Source: an uncultured Bacteroidota bacterium (GTDB lineage: Bacteria; Bacteroidota; Bacteroidia; Bacteroidales; WCHB1-69). From it: a stretch of 39,650 bases of DNA. The number at the start of each line of letters is the position of its first letter. Position 1 is the first letter of the stretch. The DNA lies in the NCBI GenBank assembly GCA_902770735.1, contig CACXUB010000009.1, forward strand, positions 1-39,650, given 5' to 3'. The translations under genes were made by a program, and so were the position numbers. The notes beneath the pieces are model-generated. The model was not told where the DNA came from, made no database searches, and was given only the letters and a program-made list of their open reading frames with translations. Shown here in pieces: positions 1 through 8,213 of this stretch.

Positions 1-73
1 GGCTGTGTCCGTATGTGTGAATGACCAAGGCTTTCCGCCCTCCGTTCTTACAAATCTATTATACGCTGAAGCG

Positions 74-172
74 TCAGTCTTTTTCGTACTGCACAAGCGT
101 CATGCGTTCGCTGACAATCTGCGGCGCGCCGGTGCGGTGATAGCCCATTTTCTCATACAGATGCTCGATGCC
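74..172 (-). pseudogene. C-terminal fragment of a GNAT-family N-acetyltransferase
   Basis: Read on the minus strand, this stretch encodes the last ~33 residues of a GNAT acetyltransferase. It has the family's final LYEKMGY segment, then HRTG, PQIV, SERMTLVQYEKD and a TGA stop at 76-74. LYEKxGY followed by a (N/S)ERMTL strand is the usual C-terminal beta-strand of small bacterial GNATs, so the identification is good despite the length. Upstream on the minus strand (above ~172) the similarity stops and the plus-strand secreted-protein gene takes over. No N-terminal acetyl-CoA-binding part is present. It is a truncated remnant or one half of a chimeric junction. Bases 1-73 hold nothing I recognise. 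Confidence 0.72.
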
Positions 173-2017
173 AACGGTCAGCTTCTGAGCGGATGTATGG
201 AATACGATGTCGTGTCATCACCCACCATCCCAGGCTTCCAGCAATACAATCAGGTGATGTGGCGACCCTGGACGATCAATGGCTTTGATCTGTCGGGATA
301 TGCAGGACAGACGGTGAAGTTCCGAATCTCCACCTTCGACTGCAGGGCCGGTGCCCATTTCGGATACGCCTATTTCACAGCCTCCTGCGCCAGCAATCGA
401 CTCTCCTTTTCCGGTTGCAACGGGAATCAGATCACGGTGAGCGCCCCCCAAGGGTTCGAAAGCTATTCGTGGAGTAACGGCAGCCACGCATCCTCCACCA
501 CATACACCCTTCAGGGAAACACGGTGGCCACTTGCGTGATCAACACCGTCACCGGATGCCAAATCACGCAATCAGTGACTTTTGTCCAGGACACCGTGCC
601 GCAAAATCTTGTATTTCACGACACCATCTGCGAAGGGATGGGTTACCAGAATCACGGCTTCAACCTGCCTGTCTATACGACGCCGGGAGATTACACCGCA
701 TACAACACCTACTACAACGCGGCCGACTGCATTGAAGAAGGCGTCAACACGTTGTATCTGCATGTTCACCCCCGCTACAAGCACATCTATGACGTGGCGT
801 GCGAAGGGGAGAGTTACAACGCCAACGGATTTCACCTGACCCAGCTTGCCCAAGGGGAGGTCACGGACACGAACTACGTGCCGCTTCCCTACGGTTGTGA
901 CTCAACGACCATCTTGCACCTCATGGTGAACCACACCTTTTCAATGTCTGACGCAATCAATGGCCCGTCTGCGGTGTGCGGCGGTGCGGCGGAAATCTAT
1001 TCGCTGCCGAATGCGCCTTCGCAGACGATTTACCACTGGACTGTCCCCAATGGGGTGATGATCTACGGAGGGCAGGGCACTCCCAACGCGCAACTCTATT
1101 TTTCGCAGAACGCCCCGTCCTCCGCACATATAACACTCACTGTTGACAATGGCTGCGGCAGTGCCACGTTGCCTATTGATGTTGCCGTCGGGTCTTCGTA
1201 TTCCAACATGTTCAGCGACACGATTTGTACAGGGAACACCTATACGCAACACGGGTATCAGCTTGGGATTCAGGACAGTGCGGGTTACTTCGTCCATATC
1301 CTGAATGACACGACACAGCAGGGGTGCGACAGTGTCAGTGTCTTGCAATTGTTCGTGGCGGAGACGCCTACGGTGGAAGCGTTGGCCGACCCGAGCACGA
1401 TGTGTGTCGGGAGCGAAACGAACCTGTTTGCGGTGGGCTCGCATGCGTCCGTAACATTGACATCGCAGTTGCCGAAAGTCTGGGTAGGCGACATCTTGTG
1501 CACGGACGGCACCACGGTACATCCTGAAAACTGGCCTTGCAACGAAGTAGCCATGGGCGTTGTGTTTTACGTGGATAACACCGGCGAGCACGGTTGGGCA
1601 GTCGATTTGGAAGAGATACCGAACAAGATGTGGGCGATATCCAATCAGAATGATATTCCCGCTTTGGTCAATTTCAACAGCGGGAGACTTGCGATGACTG
1701 ACATGGACGGCTATACGAACACCCTGCTTATTCGCCAAAGCGGCACCTTTGATGAGTACGAAGCTGCCTACACTGTGAACTTTGAGCAGGGGTGGTATCT
1801 GCCAGCAGCCGGTCAAGCCTATAAATTGTATGCGGAGCAAATCAAGGTGAACAATTCTTTACAGTTGGTTGGTGGGGACATTGTCCAATTGGATTCCTTT
1901 GGGTCATGCTGGACCTCCACAGAAATCAGTAGCAACCGAGTTTGGGTATTAAACAATGCCCTTAGTTTTTCTGAAAAAAATTATCCGCGAATAGTGCGCG
2001 GCATCCGAACCTTTTAG
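161..2017 (+). CDS. secreted multidomain PKD-like/Lcl-like protein, 5' end missing
   Basis: This is a large secreted surface-type protein with its N-terminus (signal peptide and start) lost. The open frame runs back to the window edge, but sequence before ~150-161 looks antisense to a GNAT gene, so I begin it at the first credible residues (MLDANGQLLSG). The N-terminal module (HFGYAYFTASC) resembles the beta-sandwich region common in big Bacteroidales adhesin-like proteins. It is followed by repeated DTIC/VACEG-type Cys-containing modules (DTICEGMGY, VACEGESYN, DTICTGNTY) separated by PKD-like segments. The last ~170 residues (VGDILCTDG to the stop) form a C-type-lectin-like (Lcl/DUF1566-like) domain with GWYLPAAGQ and SCWTSTE, repeated at the start of the next protein. 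No C-terminal T9SS domain is visible. Ligand unknown; the next gene starts 15 bp later. Confidence 0.75.
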   Translation: MLDANGQLLSGCMEYDVVSSPTIPGFQQYNQVMWRPWTINGFDLSGYAGQTVKFRISTFDCRAGAHFGYAYFTASCASNRLSFSGCNGNQITVSAPQGFESYSWSNGSHASSTTYTLQGNTVATCVINTVTGCQITQSVTFVQDTVPQNLVFHDTICEGMGYQNHGFNLPVYTTPGDYTAYNTYYNAADCIEEGVNTLYLHVHPRYKHIYDVACEGESYNANGFHLTQLAQGEVTDTNYVPLPYGCDSTTILHLMVNHTFSMSDAINGPSAVCGGAAEIYSLPNAPSQTIYHWTVPNGVMIYGGQGTPNAQLYFSQNAPSSAHITLTVDNGCGSATLPIDVAVGSSYSNMFSDTICTGNTYTQHGYQLGIQDSAGYFVHILNDTTQQGCDSVSVLQLFVAETPTVEALADPSTMCVGSETNLFAVGSHASVTLTSQLPKVWVGDILCTDGTTVHPENWPCNEVAMGVVFYVDNTGEHGWAVDLEEIPNKMWAISNQNDIPALVNFNSGRLAMTDMDGYTNTLLIRQSGTFDEYEAAYTVNFEQGWYLPAAGQAYKLYAEQIKVNNSLQLVGGDIVQLDSFGSCWTSTEISSNRVWVLNNALSFSEKNYPRIVRGIRTF

Positions 2018-2032
2018 CAAATACCAGAAAAA

Positions 2033-3481
2033 ATGAAAAAGGCGCTATTGATATACCTGTTTTTGCAACTCATGTCAGGATGGACACTCGCTCAAGTTTA
2101 TCATGTGGGCGATTTGTTCACCGCCGAGGATGGGTCGCAGGGCATCGTGTATTACACCTTCCCCGACGGTAGCGGCTGGGTGGTGGCGCTCCAAGATTGC
2201 CCATTAGCGCCGTTGTTGTCTGAAAACAATCATCAAGACATTCCCAATCTTCCGAACAGCAATGGATTAATGACGCTTTTGCAAGACACCGCAGGCTATT
2301 CCAACACCCAGATTATCCGTAATTATGTGGGAACCGGCGCACAATGCGGCATAAACAATATTGATTTTGAACACGGCTGGTATTTGCCCGCCTCAGGTCA
2401 GCTATCTATGCTGTACGCACAACTGCCATTGATAGAAACAGCCCTGATGGCTGCAGGAGGAACCACCTTGGATATGAATGCATATGGTAGCAGTACCGAA
2501 AAAGGGATGGATGGATGGTGGGATATCGATTTTTTCTGGGGTGTCAATTTCACTTCCGCCACAGTACCGGAGTACTATTCCAGTGTCAACGCGGGAAATT
2601 TCACATCCGTTCCTTCTCTGTTGACCAGTGAAATGGCCTCTATGTCCGCATACCAACTCTGCCCTATCCGGGCCATCCGCAGCTTCCCACCGCCGGAAAA
2701 CATTTACGACACCACCCTCACCTACATCTGGAACACCGGTTTCACGGAGCCGCACTTTTCCGACGTGCCCTTACAGACCACCGACTACACTGTCACGGTC
2801 AGCAACGCCTACGGATGCACCAACTCGGCTTCGGTGACGGTGACCGTGCTGGACAACGAGCCGCAAACCTATTACGACACGATTTGCCAGGGCGCCACCT
2901 ACAACAGCTACGGTTTCACGCTGACCGCCGAAGAGACCGGCAATGTCTTGGACACCACCCTCTTCCGGATCGCCAGTGCGGAAGGCTGTGAGAGCGAAAT
3001 CACGGTGCACCTCACCCTTCTCCCGCCCGATGTGGTGGAAATCGAGGAACATGCCGGGCAAAACTTCGTCTGGAACGGCGTAACTTACACAGAAGATGGC
3101 ACTTACACCCAGTATTTCAACAACATCCACGGTTGCGACAGTACCGTCATCATAACGCTCACCCTCGACGGCACCGAACCCGACACCACCACCGTTGAGG
3201 AAACCGAACCGAACATGCTCTACCTCCCCAACGCCTTCACCCCGAACGAAGACGCCCTGAATCCGGTCTTCCTGCCGATATTCACCTACCCCGACGAAAT
3301 CGAGGAATACCGGATGGAGATCTACAACCGCTGGGGGACATTGGTGTTCCGCACGGAGGAGAAGACCTTCGGCTGGGACGGCGCGAACGCCATCGACGGG
3401 GTCTATGCGGTGGTGGTGCACTACAAGTCCCGCGGGGAGAAAGAAAAGACAGTGAAGGGGAGCGTGACGGTGGTGCGGTGA
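2033..3481 (+). CDS. secreted Lcl-like/PKD-like protein with C-terminal T9SS sorting domain
   Basis: A 482-residue exported protein. A signal peptide (MKKALLIYLFLQLMSGWTLAQ, cut in half here: MKKALLIYLF then LQLMSGWTLAQ) is followed by an Lcl/DUF1566-like domain (about 22-215) with HGWYLPASGQ and a terminal IRAIRSF strand. Next come Ig/PKD-like modules (YTVTVSNAYGC) and Cys-containing modules (YYDTICQGATY; NNIHGCDSTV). The last ~90 residues (LPNAFTPNED ... YNRWGTLVF ... GWDGA ... DGVYAVVV ... KGSVTVVR) match the gliding-motility-associated, CHU_C-type C-terminal domain (TIGR04131), a T9SS type-B sorting signal. Export to the surface is therefore expected. It shares its Lcl module and Cys modules with the gene just upstream (15 bp spacing), in a different order, suggesting module shuffling or duplication. 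It is convergent with the minus-strand gene ending 5 bp away. Binding target unknown. Confidence 0.85.
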   Translation: MKKALLIYLFLQLMSGWTLAQVYHVGDLFTAEDGSQGIVYYTFPDGSGWVVALQDCPLAPLLSENNHQDIPNLPNSNGLMTLLQDTAGYSNTQIIRNYVGTGAQCGINNIDFEHGWYLPASGQLSMLYAQLPLIETALMAAGGTTLDMNAYGSSTEKGMDGWWDIDFFWGVNFTSATVPEYYSSVNAGNFTSVPSLLTSEMASMSAYQLCPIRAIRSFPPPENIYDTTLTYIWNTGFTEPHFSDVPLQTTDYTVTVSNAYGCTNSASVTVTVLDNEPQTYYDTICQGATYNSYGFTLTAEETGNVLDTTLFRIASAEGCESEITVHLTLLPPDVVEIEEHAGQNFVWNGVTYTEDGTYTQYFNNIHGCDSTVIITLTLDGTEPDTTTVEETEPNMLYLPNAFTPNEDALNPVFLPIFTYPDEIEEYRMEIYNRWGTLVFRTEEKTFGWDGANAIDGVYAVVVHYKSRGEKEKTVKGSVTVVR

Positions 3482-3486
3482 GGTCT

Positions 3487-3888
3487 TCAAGCGTACACTT
3501 CCGTCGGAATCAGTGCGGAACAGCGGTCGATAATGGCGTTCGCATTCTCGAAGCCCACATCGCAGATTTTCTTGTTCTTGGTACCGTCATAGCCCATAGA
3601 CAAGTGCATAACGTCATAACCAGCCACGATGGCCGCCAGCAGTTTGCGGTCACGCTTGCCGGCGGCCTCCTTGTATTTCTCAATTGAGGGCCTGCCTTTG
3701 CCTTTCCGTATGCCCAAGGCGGCATCCAGTGCAATCAGGCATCCTTTCCAGAGAGTGTCACCAGCCATCTTGACGTATTCTCCATCAGTATAAATTTTCA
3801 GTTCAGGGTCATAGTTGGCATTCACAATGACCATTTCTGCATTGGCCACATATCTTCTGGCCTCTTCAATGGGATTTTTCACTTCCAT
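3487..3888 (-). CDS. DUF5618-like small helical protein
   Basis: A 133-residue cytosolic protein starting MEVKNPIEEARRYVANAE, with YTDGEYVKMAGDTLWKGCLIALDAAL and a C-terminal GYDGTKNKKICDVGFENANAII segment. This pattern resembles the Bacteroidetes family DUF5618, compact HEPN-like all-helical proteins of unknown function; I rely on memory of the family, so the name is tentative. There is no signal peptide or membrane segment. A TATATTTG promoter box lies 82-89 bp upstream on the minus strand, and a TTAACCY repeat array abuts the start codon. It ends 5 bp from the convergent secreted-protein gene and seems monocistronic. Confidence 0.7.
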   Translation of the reverse strand: MEVKNPIEEARRYVANAEMVIVNANYDPELKIYTDGEYVKMAGDTLWKGCLIALDAALGIRKGKGRPSIEKYKEAAGKRDRKLLAAIVAGYDVMHLSMGYDGTKNKKICDVGFENANAIIDRCSALIPTEVYA

Positions 3889-3892
3889 AGTT

Positions 3893-3924
3893 TTAAGGGT
3901 TAAAGGTTAAGGGTTAAAGGTTAA
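3893..3924. repeat. 7-nt tandem repeat array, unit RGGTTAA
   Basis: Four and a half imperfect copies of GGGTTAA/AGGTTAA alternate here, so the minus-strand copy reads TTAACCY. It ends 4 bp from the ATG of the DUF5618-like gene and so lies in its 5' leader. It belongs to the window-wide family of short-unit intergenic arrays. Confidence 0.85.
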
Positions 3925-3969
3925 TTCAATAGTCTTAAGTTTAATATCAAACATATTATTTTCTGGAGG

Positions 3970-3977
3970 CAAATATA
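3970..3977 (-). promoter_or_regulatory. Bacteroidetes -7 box TATATTTG for the DUF5618-like gene
   Basis: Matches the Bacteroidetes consensus TAnnTTTG on the minus strand and is followed by GCCTCC. A TTGA (weak -33) sits 19 bp further upstream at 3997-4000. Confidence 0.55.
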
Positions 3978-4052
3978 CAACAAAACAACACGTTTGTCAA
4001 GGGTTTTGCGATTTTTTTATTTTCCTGAGAATCAGAATATTGAAAAAATTAA

Positions 4053-4080
4053 TTTAACTATTCGGCTTTGAATAGTTAAA
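4053..4080. promoter_or_regulatory. perfect 11-bp dyad upstream of the hydrogenase operon
   Basis: TTTAACTATTC (4053-4063) and its exact reverse complement GAATAGTTAAA (4070-4080) flank a 6-nt spacer (GGCTTT). The centre is ~97 bp before the first hydrogenase gene. The perfect symmetry and AT-rich half-sites fit an operator for a dimeric regulator. An mRNA hairpin is the alternative. It does not match the Rex consensus TTGTGAA-N6-TTCACAA. Confidence 0.5.
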
Positions 4081-4162
4081 ATTTGGATTGGATTTTCGCA
4101 GGAATACGGGAGTTTTCGCCGCGATTTCAACGCCTTAAAAATCTACAACCAAATTTTATAGT

Positions 4163-4558
4163 ATGGAAAAAATAAAATCATTGGCAGATCTCAAGAAAAA
4201 GAGAGAAGAGTTGCAATCCAAGATTGAATTGCGCGAAGGCGGCGAGAACGTCGAGAACCTCGTGCAAGTCAAGGTGGCTATGGCAACCTGCGGTATCGCT
4301 TCCGGCGCAAAACAGACCATGGAAGCCATCATTGAGGAATGCAACAAGCAAAATGTCAAGGCTGTTGTGACTCAAACCGGCTGCATGGGCTACTGCTATG
4401 CTGAACCTACCGTCGAAGTTAAGAAACCCGGTCACGACCCCATCGTCTTCGGTCACGTGGACACCAAGAAGGGTCAGGAACTCGTCACCAAGTACATCAT
4501 GCAAGATGAAATCCTGGAAGGCGTCATCCCGGTAAATTACGAAAAAATCGACAAATAA
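4163..4558 (+). CDS. HndB-like thioredoxin-fold [2Fe-2S] ferredoxin, hydrogenase accessory subunit
   Basis: A 131-residue protein with an N-terminal charged helix (about 1-30) and then a thioredoxin-like [2Fe-2S] domain. Candidate ligands are C43 (ATCGIASGAK), C60, and C74/C78 in TGCMGYCYAEP, the typical CxxxC second half. The same domain is the HndB subunit of NADP-reducing/bifurcating [FeFe]-hydrogenases and is also found at the start of HydB-type subunits. It is first in the hydrogenase operon, 18 bp before the HydB-like gene, and probably relays electrons within the complex. The CGIASGA start has only one Cys where classic Trx-like ferredoxins have two close together, so C60 may complete the cluster; this assignment is inference. 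Confidence 0.85.
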   Translation: MEKIKSLADLKKKREELQSKIELREGGENVENLVQVKVAMATCGIASGAKQTMEAIIEECNKQNVKAVVTQTGCMGYCYAEPTVEVKKPGHDPIVFGHVDTKKGQELVTKYIMQDEILEGVIPVNYEKIDK

Positions 4559-4563
4559 TCAGT

Positions 4564-4571
4564 AAGGAGGT
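4564..4571 (+). promoter_or_regulatory. strong Shine-Dalgarno of the HydB gene
   Basis: AAGGAGG lies 6-7 nt before the ATG at 4577. Such a complete anti-16S match is uncommon in Bacteroidota, where most genes here lack one, and fits strong translation of the hydrogenase. Confidence 0.6.
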
Positions 4572-4576
4572 CAGTT

Positions 4577-6370
4577 ATGGCAAATTATAAATACCACATT
4601 CTGCTCTGCGGCGGTACGGGATGTACGGCCTCAGAAAGCCCCAAAATCAGAGAGAATTTCATTCAAATCCTGAAGGAAAAGAACCTTGCCGACGATGTGC
4701 AGGTCGTGACCACCGGTTGCTTCGGCTTCTGCGAGAAAGGCCCCATCGTGAAGATTCTTCCCGATAACACCTTCTACACCCAGGTGAAACCCGAAGACGC
4801 CCTCGAGATCGTCAACGAGCACATCATCAAAGGTAGAAAAGTGCAGCGCCTGCTCTATGAGAACCCCGAGGACAAGGCTCACATCTCCGACTCCAAGCAC
4901 ATGGGTTTCTACAAGAAACAGATGCGTATCGCCCTTCGTAACTGCGGTTTCATCGATCCCGAAAACATCGACGAGTACATCGCACGCGACGGTTACAAGG
5001 CATTGGCCAGCGTTCTGGAGCAACACGATCCCGCTGCCACCATCGACGTCATCAAGAAGTCCGGTCTTCGCGGCCGTGGCGGCGCCGGTTTCCCCACCGG
5101 TTTGAAGTGGGAACTCTGCGCCAAGAACGCTGCCGACCAGAAATACATCATCTGCAATGCTGACGAGGGCGACCCCGGCGCATTCATGGATCGTTCCATC
5201 TTGGAAGGCGACCCGCACTCCATCATCGAGGCTATGGCCATCGGCGGCTTCTGTATCGGCGCCACCATCGGTCTGGTCTATATCCGCGCTGAATACCCGC
5301 TGGCTATCCACCGCCTGCAAGTCGCCATCGACCAGGCTCGTGAGTACGGCCTCCTCGGCAAGAACATCTTCGGCACGGACTTCGATTTCGACATCATCCT
5401 CCGTTACGGTGCCGGCGCATTCGTTTGCGGTGAGGAAACCGCTCTGATCCACTCCATGGAAGGCCAGCGCGGTGAGCCCACCTTCAAACCCCCGTTCCCG
5501 GCCGTTTCGGGTTACATGAAGAAACCCTCCAACGTGAACAACGTCGAGACCTACGCCAACATCCCGGTCATCATCAACAAGGGTTGGGAATGGTTCTCCT
5601 CCATCGGCACGGAGAAATCCAAAGGCACGAAAGTGTTCGCACTGGCCGGCCAGATTAACAACGTCGGTCTGATCGAGGTGCCTATGGGTATCACCCTTCG
5701 TGAGGTCATCTACGAAATCGGCGGTGGCATCAAGGGCGGCAAGAAGTTCAAAGCCGTGCAAACCGGCGGTCCTTCCGGCGGCTGCTTGACCGAGAAGTTC
5801 CTCGACACCCCGATCGACTACGACAACCTCGTGGCTGCCGGCTCCATGATGGGCTCCGGCGGTATGATCGTCATGGACGAGACCTCCTGCATGGTCTCCG
5901 TCGCCAAGTTCTACCTCGACTTCACCGTGGAGGAATCCTGCGGTAAGTGCACCCCGTGCCGTATCGGTAACAAGCGCCTGAGCGAAATCCTTGGCCGCAT
6001 TACCAAGGGTAACGGCACCATGGAAGACCTCGCCCTGCTGAAGAACCTCAGCAAGGTCATCAAGGACACCGCCCTCTGCGGCTTGGGTCAGACCTCCCCG
6101 AACCCCGTCTTGTCCACCATCGACAACTTCTGGGATGAGTACGTGGCTCACGTGACCGAAAAGAAATGTCCTGCCGGACAGTGCAAGGCCCTCAAACAGT
6201 ATGTCATCGACGCTGACAAGTGTAAAGGTTGTACGGCTTGCGCCCGCAACTGCCCCGTCGGAGCCATCAAGGGCACGGTCAAGATGCCTCACGAAATCAA
6301 CCAAGAGCTCTGTATCAAGTGCGGTACATGTATTGAGAAATGTAAATTCGGTGCAATTAGTATTATTTAG
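4577..6370 (+). CDS. hydB: [FeFe]-hydrogenase HydB subunit (NuoF-like, FMN/NADH-binding)
   Basis: The 597-residue diaphorase subunit carries FMN, binds NAD(H) and links it to ferredoxin and the H-cluster subunit. Domains: an N-terminal thioredoxin-like [2Fe-2S] unit (C11, C16, C48, C52); a NuoF 51-kDa FMN/NAD domain with GLRGRGGAGFPTGLKWE (about 165-181), CNADEGDPGAF and GEETALIHSMEG; an SLBB region; a [4Fe-4S] site with C455, C458 and C461 in ESCGKCTPCRIG plus C501; and two C-terminal ferredoxin-type [4Fe-4S] motifs (CKGCTACARNCP, CIKCGTCIEKC). This layout is that of HydB/HndC in trimeric electron-bifurcating hydrogenases (e.g. Thermotoga, Acetobacterium). It sits 18 bp after the HndB-like gene and 15 bp before hydA. 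Codon use is strongly biased to C-ending codons plus CGT and GGT, as in highly expressed genes. Confidence 0.96.
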   Translation: MANYKYHILLCGGTGCTASESPKIRENFIQILKEKNLADDVQVVTTGCFGFCEKGPIVKILPDNTFYTQVKPEDALEIVNEHIIKGRKVQRLLYENPEDKAHISDSKHMGFYKKQMRIALRNCGFIDPENIDEYIARDGYKALASVLEQHDPAATIDVIKKSGLRGRGGAGFPTGLKWELCAKNAADQKYIICNADEGDPGAFMDRSILEGDPHSIIEAMAIGGFCIGATIGLVYIRAEYPLAIHRLQVAIDQAREYGLLGKNIFGTDFDFDIILRYGAGAFVCGEETALIHSMEGQRGEPTFKPPFPAVSGYMKKPSNVNNVETYANIPVIINKGWEWFSSIGTEKSKGTKVFALAGQINNVGLIEVPMGITLREVIYEIGGGIKGGKKFKAVQTGGPSGGCLTEKFLDTPIDYDNLVAAGSMMGSGGMIVMDETSCMVSVAKFYLDFTVEESCGKCTPCRIGNKRLSEILGRITKGNGTMEDLALLKNLSKVIKDTALCGLGQTSPNPVLSTIDNFWDEYVAHVTEKKCPAGQCKALKQYVIDADKCKGCTACARNCPVGAIKGTVKMPHEINQELCIKCGTCIEKCKFGAISII

Positions 6371-6385
6371 TGAAAGGTGAACAAT

Positions 6386-8173
6386 ATGGATACAATCAAA
6401 TTAAAAATAGACAATAGAGAAGTTGAAGTGCCGAAAGGTACTACGATTCTTAACGCCGCAAAGCAGCTGGGTATCTCCATCCCCACCCTTTGCCACTTTG
6501 AATTCAAGGGCATGGATGTCCACAACAGACCTGGTGGATGCCGTCTCTGTGTCGTGGAGGTTGAAGGCCGCAGAAATCTGGCCCCCGCCTGCGTCACCGA
6601 ATGTATGCCCGACATGGTGGTCCGCACCAACTCGATGCGCGTGATCAACGCCCGCCGCACGGTGCTCGAGCTCATGCTCTCCGACCACCCGAATGACTGT
6701 CTGCAATGCGCCAAGAGCGGCAAGTGCGAGCTCCAAGCCCTCGCCATCCGCTTCGGCATCCGCAGCAACCCGTTCGTCGGTCCCGACCACGCTCAGTCCA
6801 GCTACCAGATCGAGGTTTCTCCCTCTATCATCCGTGACATGAACAAGTGCGTCATGTGCCGTCGTTGCGAAATGATGTGTAATGAGATGCAGACCGTGGG
6901 TGCCCTCTCCGCTATCGAGCGCGGCTTCCCGGCAGTCGTCTCCACCGCCTTCAACCAGCACCTCGACCACTCTCCGTGTACGTTCTGCGGACAGTGCGTG
7001 GCCGTTTGTCCTGTGGGCGCTCTTACCGAAGTCGACAACACCGCCAAGGTCATCCGCGCCATCGTGGATCCTACCAAGAAGACGGTTGTCCAAGTGGCTC
7101 CCGCCGTGCGTGTGGCTCTCGGTGAGGAATTCGGCATGAAGCCCGGCTCTATCGTGACCGGCAAGCTCACCGCCGCCCTCAAGGCCCTCGGTTTCGACTA
7201 TGTGTTCGACACTGACTGGAGCGCTGACTTGACGATTATGGAAGAAGGTACCGAGCTCATCGGCCGTCTGACCAAATACCTCGGCGGCGATAAGAGCGTT
7301 CCGCTTCCTATCCTCACCTCTTGCTGCCCTGCATGGGTGAACTTCTTCGAGCATCAGTTCCCGGAAATGAGAGACCTTCCTTCAACGGCTAAGTCTCCTC
7401 AACAGATGTTCGGTGCCATCGCGAAGAGTTATTTCGCCGAGAAGATCAACTGCAAACGCGAAGACATGGTCTGCGTTTCCGTGATGCCTTGCTTGGCCAA
7501 GAAATACGAGTGCTCCCGCGACGAATTCAAGGTGAACGGCAATCCCGATGTCGATTTCTCTATCACCACCCGCGAGTTGGCAGCCCTCATCAAACAAGCC
7601 AACATCGACTTCACGAAACTTCCGGACGAAGAGTTCGATAGCCCGCTCGGCGAATCCACCGGTGCTGCTGTCATCTTCGGTACCACCGGCGGCGTGATCG
7701 AGGCTGCTGTCCGTACCGCCTACGAGGTGATCACCAAGAAACCCCTCCCGAAGATCGACTTCGAGGAACTCCGTGGTCTGGAAGGCGTGCGTAGCGCCAC
7801 CATCGACGTTGACGGTCTGAAACTCAACATCGGTATCGCCCACGGTTTGAAGAACGCCCGTAAGCTGTTAGAGGACATCAAGGCTGGCAAGTGCAACTTC
7901 CACGCTATTGAAATCATGGCTTGTCCCGGCGGTTGTATCGACGGCGGTGGTCAACCTCTGCACCACGGCAACGGCGACATCATCAAAGCCCGTTGGGAAG
8001 CTATCTATCAAGCTGATAAGAACATGCCGATTCGTAAATCCCACGAGAATCCGTCCATCCAAGCTATTTACAAGGAATACCTGGGCGAACCGTGCGGTCA
8101 CAAGTCGCATGAACTGTTGCATACCCACTATTTCGACAGACAAACGACTGTTGAAGTGGATTTGAACAAATAA
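6386..8173 (+). CDS. hydA: [FeFe]-hydrogenase catalytic subunit HydA (group A, multi-cluster)
   Basis: The 595-residue catalytic subunit evolves or oxidises H2 at the H-cluster. It starts with a plant-type [2Fe-2S] domain (LCHF, GGCRLC, PAC; about 1-80), then a His-Cys [4Fe-4S] motif (HPNDCLQCAKSGKC), two ferredoxin motifs (CVMCRRCEMMC and CTFCGQCVAVCP) and the H domain. All three H-cluster signatures are intact: TSCCPAW at 311-317, MPCLAKKYE at 367-375 and MACPGGC at 511-517. L2 has Leu where MPCTAKKFE is commonest. The small-subunit-like tail (NPSIQAIYKEYL) follows. I chose ATG 6386, preceded by GAAAGGTG, over an in-frame GTG at 6377. With neighbouring HydB and HydC homologues it should form a cytosolic bifurcating complex that reoxidises NADH and reduced ferredoxin during fermentation. 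Confidence 0.97.
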   Translation: MDTIKLKIDNREVEVPKGTTILNAAKQLGISIPTLCHFEFKGMDVHNRPGGCRLCVVEVEGRRNLAPACVTECMPDMVVRTNSMRVINARRTVLELMLSDHPNDCLQCAKSGKCELQALAIRFGIRSNPFVGPDHAQSSYQIEVSPSIIRDMNKCVMCRRCEMMCNEMQTVGALSAIERGFPAVVSTAFNQHLDHSPCTFCGQCVAVCPVGALTEVDNTAKVIRAIVDPTKKTVVQVAPAVRVALGEEFGMKPGSIVTGKLTAALKALGFDYVFDTDWSADLTIMEEGTELIGRLTKYLGGDKSVPLPILTSCCPAWVNFFEHQFPEMRDLPSTAKSPQQMFGAIAKSYFAEKINCKREDMVCVSVMPCLAKKYECSRDEFKVNGNPDVDFSITTRELAALIKQANIDFTKLPDEEFDSPLGESTGAAVIFGTTGGVIEAAVRTAYEVITKKPLPKIDFEELRGLEGVRSATIDVDGLKLNIGIAHGLKNARKLLEDIKAGKCNFHAIEIMACPGGCIDGGGQPLHHGNGDIIKARWEAIYQADKNMPIRKSHENPSIQAIYKEYLGEPCGHKSHELLHTHYFDRQTTVEVDLNK

Positions 8174-8213
8174 TTCTGTTTCAGTAATCATCAATAATTA
8201 AAAAAACACCATT

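Noticed and set aside
941..1840. A 299-codon minus-strand frame inside the first secreted protein
   Set aside because: Poor protein-like composition; the plus-strand frame has clear modules.
4053..4080. Rex repressor operator
   Set aside because: The half-sites TTTAACTATTC do not match TTGTGAA-N6-TTCACAA.
4631..6304. A 557-codon open frame on the minus strand inside hydB
   Set aside because: It is a shadow of the strongly biased hydB codons (GC-rich third positions); it has no signature motif and hydB is unmistakable.
6401..7354. A 317-codon minus-strand frame inside hydA
   Set aside because: Mirrors the hydA codon bias; low-complexity, no domain seen.
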